64,000 nucleotides of DNA from Watersipora subatra (taxonomy: Eukaryota > Bryozoa > Gymnolaemata > Cheilostomatida > Watersiporidae). Made by a program: the position numbers and the translations under genes. The stretch covers positions 66,442,672-66,506,671 of the forward strand of contig NC_088708.1 in assembly GCF_963576615.1 (NCBI RefSeq). The letters run 5' to 3'. How positions within the stretch are numbered: position 1 is the stretch's first letter; every line of letters starts with the position of its first letter. The notes beneath the pieces were generated by a model, which was not told where the DNA came from, did not search any database, and worked only from the letters and a program-made list of their open reading frames with translations. Shown piece by piece: positions 48,601 to 60,600 of the stretch.

Positions 48601-51600
48601 ATTTTAAAAGAAAGTATTTTTTTGTCTATCAGCTGATATGTTGTTTGTTGTGTTAGGCGATCTCATTGTCAAGATATTTGAAGTGAAGATATTATTAGAT
48701 ATTAGATTATTGATATTAGAAGAGCAATCGGAAAAATTGATCACATTAAAACGCTCAGGCAAAAAAAACTTGCCCAAAGTGGTGTAACGTGTGATACAAC
48801 CTGTATATCTCTCGTATTCACATCGGCTATCGCGATAAAAGTCTAGTCTTACGCGGCTCTATCGGCATATATTTTATCTTGTATTTGCTCATGTTGACTA
48901 GAATAAAATTTTTAATCAAGCCGCAGATACATTATTATCAATGTCTCAAACGCCTTAAATAAGGGAAATGAAAAACTTGTCATGTTAGCTTCCTCTAAAT
49001 GTTGTGTAAACATCTTAGTACCGACTACCGATTCTACTGGTCTACGGTAATTATGTCAATCAAACTAAGTAGAATAAGGTTTTTGTATCGGCACAGTTCC
49101 ATCGCTACCACATCGGAAACTAGTTACTAAGGTTTTGCATTTTTTTCAACAATATTGTTTTATTGTATAAGTTTTACAAGTACAAAAATTTTCATCTCGG
49201 CATAAAGCTTTTATTAAAAATATCCATCCAAGTCGTGGCCACTCACATAGTTTCAGCCCATACAATAGGACAAATTCATCTACTGCAGCAAACTCAAACC
49301 AAACATCATGGTTTATGCAGCACACATTCAAGTCTCTCTTTCCCATCTATGGCAGTTTGCAAAGAAGCTTCCCTGATTTAGTCTACAAAGACAAAAATAA
49401 CATCAAATTGTAGCTGATGTTGTAGCGTTTTATTGGTCTTAATTTCATTAGATCGACCTTTTTGACGCAACCACATCTTTAAAGCAAAGCAAAAATGTCA
49501 TATATATTTTTTTATAAAAAGACATGTCATTAACATTATTTTGCATTTTTTTGCCATGTTTTTTATTTTTTATGCGGCTTACTAAAGCTTTCGGATAATT
49601 ATTTTCTGGTGATTTTCTGCTTTACTTCGTCATTTATTTTTTTAAAAGAAGAGTACATCACGAAGTTTAATTGATGGACAAAGCTGCAATTTTATCTCAT
49701 TGTGCTTATTGTACTATTGTGTTATTTATTCTAGGTCAAGGTCACACTCTCCTGGTAGAAAATCACGCAGGTATGCATATCTAGCTATCATTGTTAAGGC
49801 TGAGCTATTACAGATGAGTTGCCAAAATCTAGCTTATTACACATGGTGAACGATATCATCAAGTATAGAGTTATGCTAATTTAGGTAGCAGTTACATGCA
49901 GCAATCCTATAAGCTCTACAGTTGCTCTTAAATAAAGTAATAAAGCAAATTCATGGCACTGATGCATATCACAGTAGACCAAGTACTTTCGTGTTTATAG
50001 ACAATGATTAGTTGTGCTTCTGTATCCTTTTATCATTATCTTAGAATGTTCTGAAATAAACGGTTCTCGGAGCATTACAATTACAAAGAAATCTATCAGC
50101 GTTTAAGGCTATATTGCCATAAGTTTAATACCATGTGCTTGTTCTGCTTCAGTTACATTATATATTGGGTTAAGCAAGCTGTAAATTACTGTAAATCGTC
50201 TAATTCACATATTTTGGTAAAAAGTATTTCTAGTAGCACTTCTTATTTAATGACCTGTTAGATTCATTATTAATTGGTTTTATGAAGTAGTGTAGGCTAT
50301 TATCAAAAACAGCTGATATGTGTGATGCTAAATTGTTGGTTATATGTACACGCATGTAAACGTTTTCCGTGTAATATTTATTTCAATCATATCTGCCTTA
50401 GACATGCATACTTCCACAAACACATACTTTAGTAGCGGGTTCAATATGTTGTTGGAGTCATTTAAGGTTTAGTGGTTATACTAAATTAAAATACAGTAAA
50501 TACTAAATTCATCTCGAGTGTTCTAATATTTTGAAATTAACTCATCCTAAATATGTGTTTGTTAAAATAGGTTTGCTATGCTGATATAGAATTTTACAAT
50601 TATGAATTGAATACAATATGGTCGAGCAGTTTTTCCATTAACTATTGCTGAAGGATATATCCTTAGATCTGGTTTTGAATCACCTAGCCACAACCATTAG
50701 TGCTTGAAGTTCTGTATTCGATTTGTTATTTTGATTGGTAGACGTCATGACAGTTCATCTCCTGAATCACCCAGGGATAGGAATCGAAGGTAAGACTAGT
50801 TTATTTTATGCTCAAACTAAAATAAAGCATATGCACCAGTTATTGCTATCACAAACGATTATTAGGATGAAAACATAATTTGTGAATAATCCTGAAGATA
50901 GCATACATATATTTGACAACAAAACAAATTATCATTAGTAAATGACATCCATTGATTTGAGTTAGTTCCTCATAGCAGAAAAAAAAATTTGTAACATTTC
51001 TCAAATGATATTGGGCTCTGCTAGGAAAATGCAGAAAGTGATGCATATGTTATGGCTACATTGTCTAAATAATTGCTCAATACTATCATTCTACCTTAAA
51101 AATAGCATTGACCCTGTTTTCAATCCAGTTCTTCATTTTGGTGTTATAACTGAATCTGACTAGTGTAACCAACCCTCTTTCACTCTAGGTGCCATCGCTT
51201 TAATGTAGTGTGTCAACGTGAGCTCTGGCATGGCGAGCAACCGGCAATTCACATCTTGTAATGCATTCGGTTTGAGCACGTAGCCGAGAGTATTGCCTCC
51301 ATATGGACGGAATAGAGAGTAGCTTGATGATCGACTTAGGAAGATTGAAGAGTTTGCACTTGCCATCTGTTGTACACAGTTGCGCTGATGTTCAGCTTGC
51401 AATTCATGCAGCATTTGTAATTCTTTCTGTAACTGACTTTCATTAAAGTGCTCCTTTAGCTGCCGGTCAAGTTTTTGTGAGAAATGACTGTATATTAGAT
51501 AGTCGGCATAGTTGAATTGTAATATATCATTATCAGCTTCATTAGTGACTTGTACAGGGTGGACTAGTTTAGGGTCTTGAGCATTTTGCTTAAAGTATAC

Positions 51601-54600
51601 TATGTCATCCATGGTCCAATTAAAAATCTTCTTCAGTAAGATGAGGGACTCATCAAAACGTTCAGTGATGAGTACCACCGTCATCGTCTGATCAATATCC
51701 TGAATGAGGAGCTTGATGGCTTCCTCTTTGTCCATGTTGAACAAGCTTAGGCCAAGGTCGAAAGCTTGTAAGTTCCGAACAGGCGTTCTCGTCATCGGGC
51801 ACACCCCTGTCTTGAATGTTTTATAGTTTGGACTGAATTTAATTCGTTCAACTGTTGTATTAAAACAGTAGCTTTGCATATTATAATATTTATATGCAGA
51901 TTTAAACAGGGCGATTGGGTCTCTCAATATGGTTATGAATGAAGGGTTTGGCTTCATCACATTCAACATTTCCTGTTTGTTGTATATAGCATGATGGGCA
52001 AATCCATGATATCTGCTGATTCCTGGCTGCTTCTTGACAAATAGTTTTGCTGAGAATGGATTAGGCCAAAAGAATGATGCTCTATAAGCTGGCAGGGCTA
52101 TGGTTAGGTTGTGTAATAAAAAGTAACGCAGCAAAATATTCTGTAAAGTCGAACTCCCTGTTTTATGAGTCTTCAAGAAGAGGATTGTATCAGTGGCATT
52201 TGGGTTGTGTTGGGTGGAGGTTTGAAGGCTTTTGAGTCTATCTGGGTTAATAATACTGTTTGCCTGTCGCACCGTCAATATTAGGTCTTTTTTCACAAAC
52301 TTTTCTACCAGCATTGCAGATTTTAGTCTCGACATGCTCCAGACTTTGGATTTCTTAGAGGATATGTCGGTATACTCATGATATTTGCGATACAGGTAAA
52401 TACAATCCAAGATGAAAAAGACCACAAGTATCTGGATTATTATTTTCATTCTCTTCATGCTTTTGGCACGTCTTCTTTCAGTTCCCAAGAATGTTTCAAA
52501 TTATTTGTTCCGTAGTTCTCAGTCGGCATCACACTGAAACAAAACAAAATCAGTTTAGTAGTAAGCCATTCTCAGTGGCGAAGTAGTGCTCGTTTTACCA
52601 CGTTATTTCAAGCTTAAACGTTAATTAAACTTTAGTAAGAACAGGCTCAATTAACCGATAACAATCATAAAATATTAAAGGCACTTTTAGTCATACTAAG
52701 TGTCAAAAGGGCCTTGGGAGAACAATCAGACCGAAGAATAACCAATTCCTGATGTCATAATTCTAATAAATATGCAACGTCAATCGATATTAACGAAACC
52801 GTGTTCAATTCGTAAATAAATACGTTTTTAACAATAAAATGCAATATAAACGAGACACAGAAGTGCAAGTTGTTACTTCGTTACCATTAGCTGCACTCAC
52901 ACGTGGCTAGATTATAAGATGTTAGAGCTAATCCAATATTTGATAACAACTCCTTCGACATAAAACTACCAGTAATTTTGTCATACCATCGATATAATTT
53001 GTAAAATGCTTTTACAAACTATTCAGGTGCCCTCTGTTGTAAAAGATATTATTTTATCGATTGCTGTACCAAACGGCATTTCACGTAAATTGCCAGTTTG
53101 TAACATCGTTGCGGGACGCCGCTAGTGTTTCTTGGCTCCGGTCTTCCGGTAAAATCTTTCTTAGCGCCCCGAGTAAATAAGAAAGAGTGAGGACAGCGCA
53201 TTTGGCGATTTTTACATAAGCAACACATGTACAGTACTAATGTTTGCGCTGTTGATAAGAATAAGTAATCAAGGCATTGGTCGCCGCCAGTAATGCTGGC
53301 GGCCTTAGTAACCGTAGACACCATATGTATACATACTGTTATCAATGATAAAAAAAACCCTACTGGTGGTATATATGGTACCTATGGTCAGTATGAAGCA
53401 TTGATATCAGTATGTATACATATGGTGTATGGCGCCTTACAGTGCCTCGCGTTGCATGTTCACAACTCAAGTTGTGAACACACAACGCGACTTTGTAAAA
53501 GTAAGGTGGAATATATTGGTATTACGGTAGCACAACCATAGATCCGGTTATATTAACAATGGTACATCAATAGGCACCCGTTAGCTAATAAAAATTAAAC
53601 TATGTATGCATGTACTGTAAAACTAGAGCTAATGGCGAATTATACTGTGCCGAGTTTGCAACTCGAGTTGTACAACTCGAGTTATATTTACCAACTCGAG
53701 TTTGTAAATATAACTCGAGTTACACAACTCAAGTTCATCAAAAATCCAGGCCGAGTTCTTTTAACAGCAACTCGAGTTCAACAACTCGGCTTGAGAACAT
53801 CTCATCATTTGATTTTCTCTAGCTATATTTTTTATATATGGAATTTATTTTGGTGCATCATTAAACGCCGTTGAAATAATTTCTATGTTCATTTTCGGTG
53901 TTCATTCAGTTTCTTGTCAGGTTCTAGAGAGATAACTCTTTTTTCATTTGAAAAAGAAGTGGCCCAGCTTCCACATAGATTGTTTTTTAGTTTGCTTTTT
54001 ACATTCTACTTTTGTTTTTGTCTCGTTATATTTATAGAAATAAATATGCGCAAATATCGCCAATATATATAATTTAAATGTGTATATATATTTAAATTAT
54101 TATTATTAAATTTCTGTAGATGAGACACCCCAATTACTCACTTTGCTTTATTTTACAAACCCGTGTTAGTTTTGCGTAACACAATTCGAGTTCATCAAAA
54201 ACCCAGGCCGAGTTGTGCAACTCGGCAACTCGAGTTGTACAACTCGAGTTGCGAACACGCAATGCGAGGCACTGTAAGGTGCCATATATGGTGCCTACTG
54301 GGGTTTTTATATCATTGATAGATGGTATCGATAACATCTATCAATTGATAGATCAATCATCTATCATTAATAGATGTTATCGACTGCAATAGTAAAATAA
54401 AACTCTAGAATTAAGTATGAGCTTCAACTGCCAATAAAGTAATATATAAAACAGCCATTTTTGCAGCATCTATGTATTGTCCTCGGTATCTAAACTGTTG
54501 GTAAATGTTGTCTTTTGCTGATCTCATAGACAAGCTAAGAAGTTATATAGTTAGGGCGAGTGCTGCGATTTTTGAGATGACCTGTCCATATGATGTATTA

Positions 54601-57600
54601 GGAGAACAGCGTTAACCCATGAAGATAATATAATACAAATAAACATCCACTGTAAATTTGGCATTGTGTGTATTAAATTAGCCAACTCTTTAATGTGCAT
54701 TTATTATTATAGATGTTTTATTATACAGCTTACAAAAGTACAACTCACATTTGGTTCCAAAACCTTTGAGTTGTTTTCTCATGCATTACATTTTAGAAAA
54801 AAATTATCTGTCATAGATTGGTGAAATATATTATTTCTGCTTTTTGCAAGAACTTTAAACATTTCATGAAAGTTGATGTTTTGTTGTGTGAAGTTATGTG
54901 GTTCCTCGGTGATGAAGTCATCCGGTACATGGATAAATAGTGCTTCTACAATGCGCAAGCTTGTTTAATAAGTAATCAGTTTTCAACTTGCGTACAAAGC
55001 ATTGGACTAGTTCACCAGTAGTAAGTACAGTGTATCGTATATACAAATTCTGGTAGAACTAAAGCTACATTTAACTTGATCATTGCTTGTGTTGGCATAT
55101 CATACACAATATCTACTTGTTGTACTCATAGGAAGGAGAAACGCAAAGATGCCGAGTCTAAGGAGCGAGTGGACAGGCACGTGATGAGTTTAGAGGACTT
55201 GAAGGAGAAGCGAAGGAAAGAAAAAGAACTGATGAAAGCGTATGAAACACCGGAAGAGAAGAGGGCAAGGAGGCTGGCTAAAAAAGAGCTGAAAGAGAAA
55301 AAGCGCAAGGCGGACATGGGTTGGGACAAGGAGACATTGACTTATACAAATGAGGACAACCCCTTCGGTGACCATAATCTAACTAGCACATTTGTCTGGA
55401 AGTCCAAGTTGAAAAAGGAAGGTCTTTCTTTGGAAGATGCGGATGTTGCTAAGATGAACCGAGCTAAGATGGAGGAAAGCAAGGTTAATGGCCGATCGTG
55501 TTGTCTGATGTTTTAAACTTGTTATTTGTGGTGACACCGGATGATTGGTTGTAGCCTGTTCTTTTACTATATTTGTTAGAGAGAGTTGGAGAAGGTAAAG
55601 AAAAGGCAACAAGAAAGGGAGAGGGAGAAGGAGGCGAGGGACAGGGAGAGAGAAATGGAGCAGCGAGAGAAGGAATCTGATTACTACTCGGCCTGGGAAA
55701 AACAAGAAGACAATGTACGTATACGTGTACTAGGGTTGGGGCAGGTTTCAGGCAACCGTAAAGACATGCAACTCGGTCCACAAGCTTGAGATAGAATTTC
55801 AATACATTGTTAGTTATCAGAAACTGCTGAAAGCCCTTGTTTATGATGGTGCTAACTCTATTTATCCAGATGTTTAGATGGTGTTAACTCTATTTATCCA
55901 GATGTTTAGATGGTGCTAACTCTATTTATCCAGATATTAAGATGGTGCTAACTCTATTTATCCAGATGTTTAGATGGTGCTAACTCTATTTATCCAGATG
56001 TTTAGATGGTGCTAACTCTATTCATCCAAATGTTTAGATGGTGCTAACTCCATTTATTCAGATGTTTAGATTGTGCTTTTTTTAATTCATGTGAATGCAG
56101 CTTTTAATTGAAGCGAATGATAAAGATTGGCGATTGTAACATCATGAAAAGGTGCAGTCTCACTGGAAATTTTGCACCATTTATATTGTTAATTTATATT
56201 TTGGAATGACAACTCCTGTCAGAGGGTATACATCGATATCGATGAATCTAGATAATTTTTATACGTATAGGTACATGCATATATATACCCACATATGTAT
56301 ACGCAAACACACTTACAGGTTGTTGCCTATGCAAGGTAGATCTGAAATATGAAAGTGTGCTAAGTTTGAATAGCTAGGTTATATAGTCGTAGACTACAGT
56401 GCACCCTCAGAATACGATTTTGATCCGTTCCAGGGTTGGCATCGTATGGTGAAAAAAATCGTATGTTGGGGTATAGAAACCATAGTAATTGTATAATGCG
56501 AACATCCCTTGGTAAAAATTGTCAAAATTGTATATCAGTGCTGTACATATTAAAAATTATTAACATATAATGTTAACCTTAGTAACTATATATTCCTACA
56601 GTAACTATTATATCTAGTGAATTTATTGGTTATAATCCGAATTGAAATGTATTGTTATATTGTCTAAGAACAGTACTACATACCATAGAAACTTCTTACC
56701 TTCAAGATAGACGTATGTAAAACAAAATTTTTGAATTCACCTCAAATAAGTTTAGCTTACTAAACACACACACTTGAAGAAGTTTTAGTATGTATTTTCA
56801 ACTATTTTACTGAGTTTCAACTTTTTATCACTAAAATTTCATCACTTATCAGTTTCTGTCTTCCCTTCTACTAAAACATTTAACGGACCTGTTGAAAACC
56901 TTTTCAACCTAATTCGGCAATAAAACCTGAACGTTGCTGTTTTTGTAATGAAGTGGAATTTTGTTAAAAGATTAAAAGAAGTTGTTTAACCATGGGAACT
57001 TCTGTATAAAGGGATTGCAACTCCAACTTTGCTATTGGTTTTGAAGGGAAAATATTACCGTTTTACACACAAGAATTGCTGAACTGAGAGAAATCAGTCA
57101 TTGTGTCTCTTTCGGGCTTTGTGAAAATATTTTTGGCGAACAGCAGTTCGGTGTCTTTGTTATGTTGACATACATAATAAGCACACCGACTGCTAAATTC
57201 GAACTCGGGTGAAGAATTTTGTTGAATTCGTATGGTGAAATAAAATTCAAATGGTGAGGTCAAAAGTCATCATGTTCCACTTTGTGAGGTAAAAAATCAT
57301 ATATCAGGGTATTCGTATCCTGAGGGTGCACTGTATACTAACAGAAGTGTGGGACATCCTTTGCTGAAATATGTAATCGTGACATTCCCTTGCCACTTTC
57401 CATTGTTGACACAGCGCAGAATGGCATGAGGCCCAGGCCCTCAGACTACAGCTACATTTATAAGCAGGCAATAAGGTCTGTATATGATTAGGTTCGCCAC
57501 CCTGCTGGCAGTTTACTATCACATAAAGCTTGTGTGATTTCACATTTGGGAATTTAATCCATAATTGCTTTCAGTTTCACCTTGACCAAGCAAAAGAAAG

Positions 57601-60600
57601 ATCAAAAATACGTATCGAAGACGGAAGAGCCAAGCCGATTGATCTGTTAGCGAAATATATAAATGCCGAAGATGATGATATGTCTGTAGAGATGCATGAA
57701 CCTTACACCTACCTTGTGGTCAGTTTGCACTTGCTCTTACCTTATTCTCATGCGTGTCGGCATTCATTGAAGCTTTTTAGAAAATTTAGCTTTACAAAAA
57801 TCTTGTTTGACACACGAGGGTCTCGGTATACCTACCACAAATCTTGTATGACATGCGAGGGTCTCGGTATACCTACCACTAATCTTGTATGACACGCGAG
57901 GGTCTCGGTATACCTACCACAAATCTTGTATGACACGCGAGGGTCTCGGTATACCTACCACTAATCTTGTATGACACGCGAGGGTCTCGGTATACTTACC
58001 ACTAGTCTTGTATGACACGCGAGGGTCTCGGTATACCTACCACTAATCTTGTATGACACGCGAGGGTCTCGGTATACCTACCACAAATCTTGTATGACAA
58101 GCGAGGGTCTCGGTATACTTACCACTAATCTTGTATGACACACGAGGATCTCGGTATACCTACCACTAATCTTGTATGACACGCGAGGGTCTCGGTATAC
58201 CTACCACTAATCTTGTATGACACGCGAGGGTCTCGGTATACCTACCACAAATCTTGTATGACACGCGAGGGTCTCGGTATACCTACCACTAATTGTTTAA
58301 TGAATCAATGAAGACAGTATCCTAAGAATCACCATTACAAAGTATGGCTGACTTCTAAGGATGCACAGCGCTAGTCGTGATGTAACTTATCATTGTGGTG
58401 AGATAGATGAGTACTGGTTTACTCACCGTCATTTATACATGTAATAAAATGTACGCAATATTTTATCACTTGTGAAGTCATTTGGACAGGTGTGCAATCC
58501 GATTTTTGCGTTTATCAATGGCAAACCAGGATAGGAATGCCACCGTCTTCTGCTATATTGTACATAACTGGTTCAAAGTATAACATGTTACTTTTCCTTT
58601 CACTTTACAACAAACAACACAAAATTCATCGCTTGGTAACGTCAGAAAAATGCATGCAGATTTGGTGATTATGCATCAACTGCAAGTACTGCTTAGCTCG
58701 TAGTCATGTGCGTACAAGCATATAAGATCGCTGGTGTAGGAATATGCCCATTTCCTTTACAATGGTGTTATTTGCATTGAAGGGGCTATCAATAATAGAC
58801 TTGGAGGATCTGCTTGAAGACATCAAGGTGTACCTTGAGCTGGAGAAAGGAAAGAACCAAGACTACTGGAGGGATGTGACCACCATCACCGAGGACCAGT
58901 TGAGTCAGCTGAGAAGGCACCAACCGGCAGCTAGCACCTCATATGATATGAGAGATCGGAGAGAAGGGATCCACACGGCTGTCTCTTCCGATGTAGACTC
59001 AGTTTTTAAAGGGAAGACACTGAAACAACTTTCGATATTACAGGATCAGATTCGGAGTAAACTCAAAGGTCAGCTGATCCATTCTTTAGGAGCACAAGCT
59101 GTGTGCCTGTAACTTATGATTCATATAACAACTATTGTTATACAACTACCTTTTATTATTCATAAATATTAATAAAAAAAAATTTGGTAACTTTCTTTCC
59201 TTGAAAATCAATTTTATCAAATCACATTATAGAAGCTGTTAATGTAGTATGTAAGATTGTGTTTGGATATGAAGTATACTTAGACAAGTGTTATGACTTA
59301 TACAAGCATTGCTGTAGGATAATATGATATTACGAACTACACGTAGATATAATGATACAAACCTTTGAGTTGACAAGTTTTCTTGGTCACTAGTCTGTCT
59401 TTTCTGAAAATCATTTACATGTACATTGTTGAGAGTGAAGAGGAACAGATTGATGTAACTGTCTATCGAAGCAGACACTTTTCATGTTATGTTCAGGGGG
59501 AGAGGGAGTGGATGTAGGATATTGGGAGTCTCTGCTGCAGCAACTTAAAGCACATATAGCACTAACCAAGCTCAAGGAACAACATCAGGTTATCCTCAAG
59601 AAGAGATTAGCCAAGCTGAAACAAGAGGTACCCATTCTTTAATCTGAGAGTTAATGGCTAGGTAGACAGGAATTGCTAGGTAGACAGGATTGACTAGGTA
59701 GACAGGCATGGCTAGGTAGACAGGAATGGCTAGGTAGACAGGAATGGCTAGGTTGGCAGGAATGGCAGGTAAACAGTAATGGCAGGTAGACAGGAATGGC
59801 AGGTAGACAGGAATGGCAGGTAGACAGGAATGGCAGGTAGACAGGAATGGCAGGTAAACAGTAATGGCAGGTAGACAGGAATGGCAGGTAGACAGGAATG
59901 GCAGGTAAACAGTAACGGCAGATAGACAGGAATGGCAGGTAGACAAGAATGGCAGGTAAACGGGAATGGTAGGTAAACAGTAATGGCAGATAGACAGGAA
60001 TGGCAGGTAGACAGGAATGGCTAGGTAGACAGGAATGGCAGGTAGACAGGAATGGCTAGGTAGATAGGAATGGCAGGTAGACAGGAATGGCAGGTAGACA
60101 GTAATGGCAGGTAGACAGGAATGGCAGGTAGACAAGAATGGCTAGGTAGACAGGAATGGCAGGTAGACAGGAATGGCAGGTAGACAGGAATGACAGGTAG
60201 ACAGGGTATCATAGCTCAAGTTTGGTATGTCTAGTCATCGGTTTAGTTTTAGGACTTGTCATGCACAGCAAGTTGTTGCAATATCTATTTGGATGCCCAA
60301 TATATGGAAAGTTGGCTCATTTACATAGCACCAAAAGATTCCAGCTCTAAGGGTGCGGTTAATTGTATGTTACATAGCTATTAGTATTGAGAAACACCTA
60401 TCTGGGGAAATTTCATCATTATTGTAATTTGTCATCTAACTTTTTTAGACTTGTAGGTAAATTTACCACATTTTACACATTCGCATATTTGAATTACTTA
60501 TTTTTATCGGGTTTGAATTTAGTTGTTATAGTTACAAATGGAATTAGCTTTTATATCTTACTAGCTGTGCTACCCGGCGTTGCCCGGGTAATAAAAAAGG

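Noticed and set aside
57799..58293. Regular 41-bp repeats that might look like a CRISPR array
   Set aside because: The repeats are head-to-tail without unique spacers, and the context is an animal intron.
59596..60212. 179-codon minus-strand frame of repeated STCHSCLP-type peptide
   Set aside because: It is a minisatellite artefact in CACTIN intron 8, with no conserved domain or splice context.
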